Source of the DNA: Liolophura sinensis
Taxonomy: Eukaryota > Mollusca > Polyplacophora > Chitonida > Chitonidae
NCBI RefSeq assembly: GCF_032854445.1
Contig: NC_088302.1
Location: 43,190,645 to 43,254,644 of the forward strand
DNA length: 64,000 bases
Direction of reading: 5' to 3'
Position numbers and translations under genes: made by a program. Shown one piece after another: positions 11,001 through 24,300 of this stretch (position 1 is its first letter; every line of letters begins with the position of its first letter). A model generated the notes under the pieces. That model was given only the letters and a program-made list of their open reading frames with translations. It was not told the DNA's origin and made no database searches.

Positions 11001-14000
11001 AGGTGTTTGCGCACCTGTTTGTCAGTGGTGTAAGCAAGAGATCTCAGAACCTTATCAAGTAAGTGTAGGTGCACACTTTCTTTCCACTGCTGTTATGGTA
11101 TGATTAATTGTTAAAGATCATTGCTTTCATTTTTAAGACCATTTGTTCGCTTTTCCAATTCGGTCACATTATTTGAAATGTTATATTTGTAGGAAATTTG
11201 GTAGAAAGTGTTATAATGTGGGTAGGCCATAATTAACCGCATAGATGTGGGTGTGTTTCTCAACATTGTGTACCTACAAAAAGCGGAGATAGGGATATGT
11301 GTTTTGTGTACATATGCAGTCTGTAATTATTTGTCAGTTATTTTCAAATTCAGATGTAGCAAATTATTATGTCAGTGTCAGACATTGACTATCATTGCAT
11401 GCACATGATACATGTTTAGCTGTACTACTCTACATGTACATCTGTTGTTCAGGATGTGATTGAGAAAGGGGTCATCTCGAACAGTATGCTGACGGTTCAG
11501 CAGTATCTATCGCAGCGTGGTCACAGACAAAAGGCTGGACACTCTGCTTTTATCCATGCATCTTTGCAACGAACCTTAAAATACCTGCACAATCAGGAGA
11601 TAGAGTCTGCAAAACAGTTGCTATCTTCCCTGGTAAGATTCCTAAGTGTATCCTAAGACATACTTCTGTATATGTTTTTTTAATTGGCTAGATCAGTGTA
11701 AGCTTTACTTTATCATTTATATTGCTAGGAATTCAAAGTCAAATGTTTTGTGTGGCTATAGCACACATTGTCATGCATTTTTCTGTGACAGTTGTGGATT
11801 TGAAATATTTGTGAACCAGCTTTGTCCTTAAATCAGATTTTGTGGGTTTGTTTTAACTGTAATGAGATCTTAAGTGTGAACAAAACACAGAGCTTTTAAA
11901 AATGGGTGACACTCTGGCATCAGAAAAAGTGAAATGAGTAGAATATATTGTTAATTATCTTTCAAGAAAGACAGTGCAGTCAATGACCTTAAATTTCACC
12001 AAAAACTTGCATTTTTATACTCAAATAAATGTCACAAAATAATACATTTGGTTCTGAAATTTAAACATTTCAGCTTAAAAACCTCTAAACACCTGTCTAA
12101 TGTATAAGGAGTGTAGAATTCTGAGAATCATGCATAAGGTGCAATTTAATCATGAGTGCAATTTGAGGTGTATTTTTGCACCAAAAAAAAAAAACAATCA
12201 AGAATTTTCATTTACATTTAAATCTTTAGAACTGTCAGTACTTATCTAGCTGTGTAGAGATTTGAGAAACACCAAAAGTCACCTGTGGTTCTATCCTCCA
12301 TTACAGGGATTTAGTGTAGCCGGTAAGCTCTGGGAGTTTGTGTTGTTCTCTAGAGATGTCCGACAACGGGACTTCACTCTGAGAGAATTGAAGAAACTGA
12401 CTGCTCTGACCACAGAGCAGTCTTCAGTACTGGAGTTCTACAATCTGTTGTCTGAGGCATATACTGAACTGCATGGTAAAGAGATGGCAGAAATACAAAC
12501 AGCAAAAGATTCTAGGTGAGAAGATACATGTCTATCAGAAGTACAAATTAATGTGGACGAAAATTCGGCAGCACAAATTGGGACAAGTTCTTTAGTAAAT
12601 AGGGCACATGATGTTTTATGTTTGGATGACAATGCTTATACTCATCATTTATGATTTGTTTGGCTGTCTACAGTAAAGATTGACATTGTATTAACCAGAT
12701 AAAGAAAAAACAATGATATTCTTTTTACCCGCATCACAAAACAACAATGCTATATTTACCCAGATCACAAAACAATATCACTGCATTACCCAGGTCACAG
12801 AAGAATGCCACGATATTTGGCCAGAGCACAATATAGTGCCACTTTATTTACCAGATCACAAAACAATACCACTGTATTTACCCCAGATCACAAAACAATA
12901 CCACTGTATGAAGCCAGATCACAAGAAAAATGCCACTGTACATATATTTACCCAGATCACAAAATAGTGCCACCGTATTTACCTAGGTCACAAAAGAATG
13001 CCAGCGTATTTGGCCGGAGCACAAAATAGTGCCACTGTATTTACCAGATCACAAAACAATACCACTGTATTTACCCCAGATTACAAAACCAAGGAAGTTA
13101 AAGACATACATGTAGGGTCAGGGGCAAGAAAGCTTCTGTAGTGCTGTCCATCTTAAAAGTCTGCAGGAGTATAATAAGGTTATTGAATATGAGGGTTGAC
13201 AGGACAAAATCAGTTTTATTGGCTTTAACCTGTTGATGAAAAATCTGATTTCAAATTATGTATTGGTTTATGCAGGGTTCATCGTGCTGGTCATAATGCA
13301 AAATTCATATCCTATCTTTTAGTAGATTTTCTTTCTTTTATAAAATGTCTTACTTTTTCATTGACCCATCCACATAATGTTTAATAATAGGTCTGAATTG
13401 TGCAGAATGATCATATGCTTAGCTAATTGTAACTGCCATGACTGCCATAAAGTTTCCATGGTGAAGACATGTGTTTCTATGGTTTGTTATGCCATGATTG
13501 ATTTGTGGAAAGAAACCCTGACTTATAATGACCCTCGAGTAGAAGATTTTATTATTTATAACTAAGTAACAGTTAATAAAGCACACTTAATGTCACTGTG
13601 CTATGTTTCATTTAACAGATTGTGGGAGAAGACAGCTGATGTGTCAGAATGTCTGCCTGACTCCCCAAGTCGTATCCTCAGGGTGGGGAGTGGGGAAACA
13701 AGGCGTGGCAGCCCAGCAGATCATGTTCTTTTTGATTGGCTCCTGCACTGGAATTTTCAAAGAAGGCAAAGAATTTTATTGGATGCATCTGGCAAAGGTA
13801 TGACTTTTGGGAGGTGAATGTGTATTGCTGCGGTCATGTTTGTCTGTCAGGCAATCACTGCCTTACTTTGGTATACAGTGTATCCGTTTTTAACTTGCTT
13901 GTAAGAATTAAGGAGAGCTATTGTGACAGGAGGATCAGATGCTGCAGATGGCAGTGGCGGTGTCCAGGTTGGTTGGCCAGTCATAATGCAGTGGCAACCG

Positions 14001-14853
14001 TGGTATACACATAGCCATTTGTTGGTAGATATTTGCATACCAAGGAAGGTTTTACCTCATAGCTCAACATGTCTTCAGCCGTTCACAGGGTTGTAGTTCC
14101 CACCCATAATACAAGAATTGCCAAATGCAGTTCACAATTTGCATATCAAAGACCTGTGTGGTAAATTTGTGGACAAGCTCCCCACAGTGTCGTTTACCAC
14201 TGCAATGATTTTGAAGTCACTGCTCTACAATCCTTATGTAGAGATAAACAGTCATAATTGTGACAGTATAATCATTTTGGTCTTTTTTGTTGATTTAATG
14301 ACAAGATGTTAGATGTATGTAACTTTATTTCTTAAATTCAATCCCTGGAAAGGAAGCCAGTATGAGGATAAGGCATAAAAAAGTCCATAAATATATGGAC
14401 TGACTACATAATCTACATGTACATGCAATGGCAATTATCTGCATGCACCAATTCATATTATGGAAATATCTACTGCATTAATATTAAGAAATCATTGTAA
14501 ACAAATGCCCTGACCTTGAATACACTGGCAAATATTTAGGTGCACTGGTGCATGTATGCATCCCATATTTCTACCCTGCTCTCCAGTTGTCTGGTAAATA
14601 GATATATAAATCATGCTTTTCTCCTCTTCACAGACATATCTCTGACAGATTTTGACAGCACTGTATTATGGGATTATTTCCTGTCACACTGCAACAGAAA
14701 GGTGCTTCAGGATTGGTTGGAATTCAGCTTTCTTGGAGATTCTGTGCGCCATGATCAGATGCAAACTCTTCCACCATTGGCTGCAGACATCATTGAGGAC
14801 ATGGATAACTGTCCAGATTATTTGAGGCAGATTTTACAAGATCAGTGTGCCAG
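5002..14853 (+). CDS. SPG11: SPG11 exons 1-11 (N-terminal part)
   Basis: Exons: 5002-5192, 5994-6163, 6914-7166, 7863-8477, 9039-9159, 9362-9512, 10281-10765, 11453-11632, 12307-12515, 13619-13797, 14634-14853. Phases agree at every junction. Exon 2 could instead start at 6000 with the frame kept. The exon-3 end is the least certain: the best homology join uses donor GA|gttgtt at 7166 and gives CILDVTSGGLLAWLDL, aligning with the human stretch ending AHVDL. Exons 5 and 6 give the clearest landmark of this part, DVLCHLNKWDRCTIPINTLE followed by RQLDTVTFFLKSKEN, nearly identical to vertebrate spatacsin. Exon 7 carries PALDLLVQCVRESVAEAQS. Exons 10-11 match the region around human LNWALWWDQL (here LFDWLLHWNFQ) and its WRYL segment (here LWDYFLSHCN). 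The N-terminus is shorter than in human. Confidence 0.88.
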
Positions 14854-17800
14854 GTATGTGATATTGTCATCATTGCAAAAAAACTTATTCCTTTAATAAA
14901 TCAGCTAAAAATGAGAATCTTTCAAAAGAATCTTACTCTTGAAAACATGTTAGTCAGTGAGTATTGCCAGTCCTTAGAAAGTACATGTACCTTGTATAAC
15001 TGAGATATTCAACATTTGAAGCACAGAATTTTGATTACCCAGAACTCTTTTGTAACTTAAGATAAGAAATGATCACTGCTTGTCAGAAAGCTGCTGAAAG
15101 GTGTGAAAAAGAAACAACCCATTCAGCTTTGACATATTCAGCTACAGTTGTGGTATAAGATCTACATAATTAAGAGTTATGACAGCTCTAAGTGCTGTCA
15201 GTATTCTGAAGTGGAAAATAGACAATGCTTAAGTGATTAAGACCGTTTCAGTGGCTAGAGCATCTGCCTCAAACTCTGGTCATACCAAAGACTGTAAAAA
15301 TGGTACTTGTTGCTGCCTTGCTTGGCACTCAGCACTGAGAGGTCAAGACTTTGTTGGCCCGGTGTTAGTATAATGGTCCTGGATGGGTGTCATGTCTGGT
15401 GTCTTCAATGGCGGTAGCACTTTAGTGGCGTGGACTCGCCCTGTCACAAGAAGACACAGTATATGCACATGAACCTAATGACACCTCGTAGTAAAATTTT
15501 TAAGTATGACGTAAAACTTAACAGCATACAAGAATGCATGCATCCTAAGTGATTAAATCTTTAGTGTGTACCTTCTCCTAATGAAGACATTGTTGAGGGA
15601 AAAGAAGATGATGAAAGGTGTCCCATTTAATATTGATTGGTGTTTTATACTGTATACTTAAGAATATTTCACTCATATGACAACGACCAACATTATTGTG
15701 GGAGGTTACCGGGCAGAGCCTGGGGGAAACCCACAACCATCTGCAGGTTTCTGTCAGGCCTTCTCACATAAGGCCGGAGAGGAAGCCAGCATGAGCTGGC
15801 CGTCAACTCACAGCGACACTATTCATCACACTGGCGTGCTAATCACCTCGGCCACGGAGGGCTCCTGTGTCATTGTGTCACACTGGCATGCTAACCACCT
15901 TGACCATGGAGGCTTCTGTGTCATTGTGTAACACTGGCGTGCTAACCACCTCGGCCATGGAGGCTCCTGTGTCATTGTGTCACACTGGCATGCTAACCAC
16001 CTTGACCATGGAGGCTTCTGTGTCATTGTGTAACACTGGCATGCTAACCACCTTGACCATGGAGGCTTCTGTGTCATTGTGTAACACTGGCGTGCTAACC
16101 ACCTCGGCCATGGAGGCTCCTGTGTCATTGTGTCACACCGGCATGCTAACCACCTCGGCCATGGAGGCTTCTTTGTCATTGCGTCACACTGGCATGCTAA
16201 CCTTCTCGGCCATGGAGGCTCCTGTATCATTGCGTCACACCGGCATGCTAATCACCTCGGCCACGGAGGCTCCTCTGTCATTGTGTCACACTGGCATGCT
16301 AACCACCTCGGCCATGTAGGCTCCTGTTTCATTGTGTCACACTGGCATGCTAACCACCTCGGCCATGGAGGCTTCTGTGTCATTGCGTCACACTGGCATG
16401 CTAACCACCTCGGCCATGGAGGCTCCTGTGTCATTGCGTCACACTGGCATGCTAACCACCTCAGCCATGGAGGCTCCTGTGTCATTGTGTCACACTGGCA
16501 TGCTAACCACCTCGGCCATGGAGGCTTCTGTGTCATTGCGTCACACTGGCATGCTAACCACCTCGGCCATGGAGGCTTCTGTGTCATTGCGTCACACTGG
16601 CATGCTAACCACCTCGGCCATGGAGGCTCCTGTATCATTGCGTCACACCGGCATGCTAATCACCTCGGCCACGGAGGCTCCTCTGTCATTGTGTCACACC
16701 GGCATGCTAATCACCTCGGCCACGGAGGCTCCTCTGTCATTGCGTCACACTGGCATGCTAACCACCTCGGCCATGTAGGCTCCTGTTTCATTGTGTCACA
16801 CTGGCATGCTAACCACCTCGGCCATGGATTCTCCTGTGTCATTGCGTCACACTGGCGTGCTAATCACCTCGGCCACAGAAGCCCCTGTATCATTGTGTCA
16901 CACTGGCATGCTAACCACCTCGGCCATGGAGGCTCCTGTGTCATTGTGTCATACTGGCGTGCTAACCACCTTGGCTATGGAGGCTCCTGAGATGTTCCAT
17001 TCAAATGGTGTCAGTAGTTCCTTTTGTACAGGTATGGTGGGTCTGCATTTTCTGTTTGGTGTGGAAGTAGTAGATTCAGGTGTACTGTATTGCCTGTTTC
17101 AGGAGATCTGTTTATAGTAACGGCATTCTGAGATTCTTATTTGGTGTACAACTACAATATACATGTATTTCTGTCTTCACTGTTAGTAGTATGTTTCCAG
17201 TTCCTGCTCTTCTGTCCGTAGGTACGGTGTATTCAGCAAGGCTGACTTGGAGTGTTTTCCTCTGTTTCTGTCGCAACTGGTTAGGGTAGGATCAGTGATG
17301 AGAACTCCCCATCCCCTCCAGGACAGCGCTTATCTCAGCCTGTCCCACTTCCACCCAGCCTTCCTCAAGTACTGCTGCACAGAGAACCTCCCCTCCCTCA
17401 TGTGGACTACCTGGACTATTACCGGTAAGATTTGGTGATTTTCGGGGCAGTTGTACGTATATGTTAGCAGGTTTTTACGTGAAAGTAAGTCTTACATATA
17501 CAAACTGACTCTTGATACATCCACCTGTTTGTAAACCCACCATCAAGACTTTTGTCTATAAGCTCTCCATACGTCTATCTGTCTATAAACTATAAGCCTC
17601 TTCACACATGTACCTTTCTATAACCTCTTCCACACATGTACCTGTCATAAGCTCCCCATACAGGGTACCTGTTTATAAGCTCCTCCATGCACATACCTGT
17701 CCATAAGCTCTCCATACGTGTACCTGTCTATAAGCTCACCACACATGTACCTATCTATAAGCTCTCCATACATGTACCTGTCTATAAGCTCTCTATACAT

Positions 17801-20800
17801 GTAACTATAAGCTCTCCAGACATGTACCTGTAAGCTCTCCGTACAGATTCCTGTCTATAAGCTCTCCACACACAGACCTGTCTATAAGAAGACACTTGTT
17901 GACAAGTTCTACATTGTATACAGGTAACCATGTTGTTATTCTTCTTCCAGCCTTGATCCTTCCTTAGCTCTGAACTGCCTGGATGAGGTGTTAACAGAAG
18001 AACAGTTTTGGCTTCCAGTGCTCACTAATTTTTATGCTTTGGCCAAAAATCCATCTGGTACGACACATATCAAGAACCTGTCCTTTAATTCCAGAATTTG
18101 TTCCCATCTTTGAGGTATCTAATTCCATTAAGAGCTGTAATTTGCACTGGATTGTACTGTAAGATATGACATTTTGTCTTTACATATGTGGTTAAAAATA
18201 TATGTTTTATTAAATTTCATGTTTAAGATTAACATCTAGATGCTTGATGCTGCCTTTATGTCTCTGTGGCAGGTGGCCCCCATTTAAAGCTTTTGAGGTG
18301 AACACAGTAAAAATATATCTCCAATTTCTGACAAACTTTTTGTTGTTTTCTTCTCAGTACCTAGTTTCATGTTAAAGGCAAGCCTGTCCAATGCCGCTTT
18401 TGTCAATCATACAAACCTGATGAATGGAAAAGTAGAGGAAGAGTTTAGCAGACACACCCACTCGCTGCCATAGCAACTGCTCTGTATTCACCATGTGGTG
18501 TGAGTGACCACATTTTTGGCCTTACTTATAACAGTTATTCCAAGAAAGATTTGCTATTAAAAGTCAAAGTTTCTTGAATGAATATTGTCATTAGATAAAA
18601 AAGATTTAGTTCATAATGGAAAACTCCTGCTTTGAAATTTGCAGAAAAGGTATTATCTATGCAGGACTTAGATTACCTGTTAAAGTGAACATAAAGGTCT
18701 GCCACTACATATACATACAAAAAAGGACATAGGACAGAGTTATCGCAGAAAAACAGCGGCCATATCACAATACGTACATGTTGGGTGGGAGAGCCAGGGT
18801 GAGCTAGCAGGAAAACCGCCTTGGAGTCATTGCTTGAAGAAAAATATTGTGACTTTGCATTGTTTTTCCTTAGCAGTCGGACTTATTATGAAAATATCGT
18901 CCCAAAATTTGAATGAAAGAGTTTGTAATAAATGAGAAGGCCATGCTATGTTCGGTAAATTCCCTTTGGTACAGCCAGCTAGGCCTAATTCTTATACACA
19001 TGCAGGATGAGTATGAGCAGGACTGCTTGAAACATGACGCTTGTTTCCACGTACATCACCGTGTCGAGCGTCAAACTAAAGAAACATTGGCGCTTTGAAC
19101 ACGGAACAGAGCTGATACTCCTTTGGTTGGGTATCAGGCATTTCTGTTTGTATTTTTTCATTGTCACATTGTTTAATACCAGTGGTACAGGAGAGCGCTT
19201 AGGGTTTGTAACGTCCCTCTAGACAGCTCTAACACGGTAAAATGGCGTCACCAAATAGTTGCCAGGTACTGGCGATTGTTTGCTATTTATTTTATTGATA
19301 ACCAGTGCAGAGTTTTAAAATATTTTTAGAACATTTCTGGAATACTACTTTATTAATTCAGATTTAGTGGCTGACTTTATGTTCACTTTAAGTTGGACAT
19401 TCCCTCCTACTGATTTTCTGTTGACATTTTGGAAATGTTTGTATTCTACAACAAATTTAATGTCTCTACCTAAAAAGCATGTGAAATGTTAAATATTGTT
19501 ATTTTAATATAAATTCATTTAGGTTCCAGTTTTAAAAATGTACACTCTGTTACTGGAATAATTTAGGGGCTTCTTATTTTGGGCACACCCTTTATTCATT
19601 ACCAAGGTAATTTAAAACCTTCGCTGTGAAAACCATTCAAACTTTCAGAGTGTTAAAATCAGTAATCACGTAACTGAGATGGACATAAAGGCAATCTTTT
19701 GTTCTTTTGCTGTGGAATCTTTTAGGTGGACACAGTGGTGAGCAGGAAGAAACTGCTGGGCAAACTGGTCCCTGCCTCCCTGGAGAAGCAGTTAGAGAGA
19801 TACCCTAAGCTCAGCCAGGCTCTCTTCCCTGCCTCAGTTGCTGGTCTGGAGAAAACAGACGTAACTGTCTATCAGTTACTTCGGGTCAGTTTTATACAGA
19901 AGCATGGTACATGAAGCTAATCTAATGAAATATGACTTTTTTTGGTGTGGAGAGAGTCATTATTTATCATATTTGGGATTTTCTGGTTGATACAAATTAG
20001 AAATAACTTCAGTTCAAACGCATCTAAAATGGTGATAAAAACATGCCGAAAACCATATGTCTCGTTTGCTGCATCTGCACGTGGACATATTAAGACAAAC
20101 TGGTTCAGTTCAAATTTGTTTTGCTGTTACAGAAAGGTGCTCCTTTTTGTCCTACACAGTTATTTGGATGGCAGACTACAAATGACCTGGCAGCAGAAGG
20201 TGGGCTAAATTTCATTTGGATCTGAGCATTCAAAACTTTACAGAAAATAACTGTTGCATGTACTCTAATTCCTCAACCTTTCCGCATGTGAAAGAGCAAC
20301 TTTCAGTGCAGTTTATGCGCACAATTTAATTTGATTTTGGAGACAAAATTACATTGAATAATAGAATAATGCCTTAAATAAACACCTTACAAACATGTGA
20401 AAGGTTGAAGAATAACTACACCGGTACATGTGCATGTTAACCTGGACTATAGTGTCATTTAAAGAATAATTGAAATTGTTGATACTTGCATATGTTGCAT
20501 TTACAGTGTTGTGTGCTTAGAATATTTTTTATATGGCTATCGTTGTGTTCTAGATTTACCTAATTTTGCCTAAAAATGTATTAGTAAGCTGTTTGCAGAA
20601 TACTTTTCATCGTACTCTGTTTGTCTGGCTTTTTGATCTTCTAATCATCATTATTAACTGTCTTTCCACTTTGACAGAAGGCAATCATTGTAGTCTTGTA
20701 CAGAAGTGGATGCTTCCTTTCACAAATTTCACAAATATTTTGTGCATATCTGTACATCACAAGTAGGGGATGATCATCAGTAACATGTCTGAGGTCAGAG

Positions 20801-21317
20801 GTTTTTCATGCCCACTCCAGTTTTCTCCGTCCACAATACTGAACTGCCATCATATGAGTCAAAAATTCTTATGCATTGCATGAAACAACAATCAAATAAA
20901 TAAATGATCTGTCCTATTTTGGTGGTCAGAATGTATGAGGGAGTTGCCCTATTTCTCGCACCCGGACCTCGTGACAAAGTACGCCCCGGTGGTCAGCCTC
21001 CGCTTCACCTACTACCTCCGTCAGGGGAGACCATCCTTTGCCTTCCTCTCCTTCCTTGCCCAGGAGCTAGACTCTGGAACGACAACAGTGACAAAGAAAA
21101 GGTGCTTTTTTTGTGCTGAATTCATTCTGACAACATATCTACCATATCTACATGTACATGTAGTGTCTGAATTGTATTAGTGTTAGTTCTCTTTAGATAT
21201 TATGTGAAGGGATGGATAATACATCTTGTGTGTCAGTCTGTGACAGATCAGTTTTGCAGACTTTTTATACCCCCTCAGCGAAACGAGGGTGGGGGTGGGT
21301 GTATACTAGAATTACCT

Positions 21318-21348
<31 letters not shown>

Positions 21349-24300
21349 AGACATGAATTTGGAAGAGGGGGGTACTAGGCATCCTGATTTAGTTTGGGCT
21401 ATTTCATCCAGATTTAACTTTAGAGTGTTCTTGTCATATTTATACAACCTGAGTTTATTAGTGTTGCAAATGTGAGTGTACATTTATGTATCAGAAACTA
21501 AGCCTTGCTTTCGTATAGTCCCCTGTTACATACATGTACGTGTTAGTTATTCACCCTGCTATCTGAACGAATGCATTCATATTGACCTCGTTTCCATTAT
21601 CTTGTGCCTGTCTCTCTTCCCTGATCAGAGTGAATTGGGCATACCGTGTGGCGACCGTTTTAGCTATCAGACACGTGAGCAATGAACAGGTGGTTGCTGG
21701 TTGTACGGCCTTTGTAGAGATGTTGGGAGAGGACAGTAGTCACCTGAGGACCCAGGCTCAGGTGACACACACCATTTTACGTCACCGTAACTCTGGTCTA
21801 TCAGGGAGCACTGAGGACAGGCGGAACTCTGCACGCAAGAACGAGCAGGACACAAGTCAGTGATTTTCATGTGTACATGTAATGTTTATATTGGAATCAC
21901 CCTGTACGTCCATTTGTCCATGCATCTCACACACTGCAGCGCTGATTTCAGTGATACGTCTTACTTATCATTTGAACTTATGCATGCCTAAGTTTAAGGG
22001 CAACCAGGTAATTATTTTTATAATTACACTCATTTAGGACTATGCGTAATGGTGCTTTTCCATGTATTCAGATTTTGTCCATGCAACTGTATCCAAAGTT
22101 CTGAATCTATTTCCATGTAACTTACCCATGCATCTCCTCTCAAACACTGGGCCGACTTTTATAAAACTTACCATACTTCTTGCCTATTTGTATCATCTGA
22201 AGTTGTGCATGCTAAACTTAAGTTTAATGGCAGTCAGGGAAATATTTTCATAATTAGCCCCGTTTAGGATTATGCATAATAGTGGTTTTCCATGTATTCA
22301 GATTTTGTTCATGCAACTGTCCCTAAAGTACTGAACTTCTTGCCTGTAATCCAGACTTGTGCATGATTACAATCGAATAATTATTTTCATAATTGCTCAT
22401 GTTCAGGCACTTAGTGAAGTAATAGATTTTCATGTACATGGTATTCTTTTATTGCTACATTTCTCCATTTAAACTGGATGTACCAGTAGTGCAATCAGTG
22501 CTTACCATGAATGGCCCATGAAACAAGCCAAACTAAAGTAACATGACGTCCTGACATTTCTTAGTGTTCTTTCTTTTATTTTTGGAACTGTTGGGAGATG
22601 GAAGGGAGGATATTTTGCTCATCCACATTCTAGTTATTAATATATACATGTATATATATTCATTGTGGCTTTGCTACATTTCATGTTGCCAGCTGACCTG
22701 ATGTTTCTTGTTTTTGCCAGTTGACCTGAAGTGTCATTATTTATATTAGTTGATCTGAAGGTTCATTTATTTACTATTTCACCTAACATTGCCTGTATTT
22801 TCCAGTTCACCTGATGTTTCTTATATTTGTTAGTTGAGCTGATGTTTCACGTTTTTTCCAGTTGACCTGAATTTGCATGTTTTTGTCAGTTTACCTGATG
22901 TTTCATGTTTTTGCCAGTTGACCTGATGTTTCATGTTTTCGTCAGTTGACCTGATGTTTCATGTTCTTGTCAGTTGACCTGATGTTTCATATTTTTTTCC
23001 AGTTCACCTGATATTTCACTTACTTGTTAGTTGATCTGAAGATTCGTGTATTTGTCATTTGACCCAACGGTGTCTGTATTTGCCAGTTGACCTGATGCTG
23101 TCATGTCTGAGAAGGCCAAGGAGTTATGGAGGACAGGTTCTGAGCTGTCTAGAGGAGGCTGTAATGGCATCCATCCTCAGAGAGAAACATGCCAGGTATC
23201 GGTAAAGGCCTACTGATTTTTAGGCTTGAAGGTTTCTGAGCTGTTTAGTGGAAGGCAGTGCTTCTAGTAGTGCAGTTCTCCATCCTTAATATAATTAAAG
23301 ACATAGGTTATAACTAAAGAATGTATAATATAATACAACCTGACTGCTATCATATTACTAAAATGGTCTTAAATACAGAAATCAATCAGAGAGATAAAAA
23401 AATACAGTTGTCAATCCATGACAGTGGAGCAACATTTCATATGGACAGATTAGTTTGTCCTTCCCCCAAACCTGTCCTTTAGGTCAGAGCAGTTTTACTG
23501 CCATGATTCAATGTGTGGTGATTGAACTTATTATATGTGGCACTCCTGTGGTTTAGCATGACATGCCTAGTCTGTGTTTCCATGGCCCTCATTTTCCCAG
23601 ACATTTAGACCTTCAGCTACCCAGTAAGACGACTTGCCTTTGGTTGTGTGTTTAATGTCACTTTTGCAGTTTCAGTCACTGTGTTCTGTTGGAGAGATTA
23701 TATGATATTTGTGACAGCTGCGTTGGGTTTTGCTTGGTTTCTTCAACGCATTAGGCAGTAAAATTGAAGTTCTGAAAATATGTCCTTGTTTCTTGTAGTG
23801 TAAGTTTTGAGGCGGCCCTCCAATGGAACCTGGTTCTACTGTTCTGTCACCACAGCCGGCTCCCTTACAGTACCTGCTTCCTGGAGGCCTGTGCCAGGGA
23901 TGATCAGTGGCTGCCCTTCATCTGGTTCTCACAGATGCACCAGTATCCTAAGGAGCAGGTCAGTGGTTTGTGCTCTTGGTGTAGCTCTCACAGATGCACC
24001 AGTATCCTAAGTAGCAGGTCAGTGGTTTGTGTTCTTGGTGTAGCTCTCACAGATGCACCAGTATCCTAAGGAGCAGGTCAGTGGTTTGTGTTCTTGGTTC
24101 GGTTGTCACAGATGCACCAGTTCCCTAAGGAGCAGGTCAGTGGTTTGTGTTCTTGGTGTAGCTCTCACAGATGCACCAGTATCCTAAGGAGCAGGTCAGT
24201 GGTTTGTGTTCTTGGTTCGGTTGTCACAGATGCACCAGTATCCTAAGGAGCAGGTCAGTGGTTTGTGTTCTTGGTGTAGCTCTCACAGATGCACCAGTTC

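Noticed and set aside
16130-16990. 286-codon ORF with His/Gly-rich 17-residue repeats
   Set aside because: It is the 51-bp SINE-derived minisatellite inside SPG11 intron 11. The unit length is a multiple of 3, and similar ORFs exist on the other strand and in other frames.
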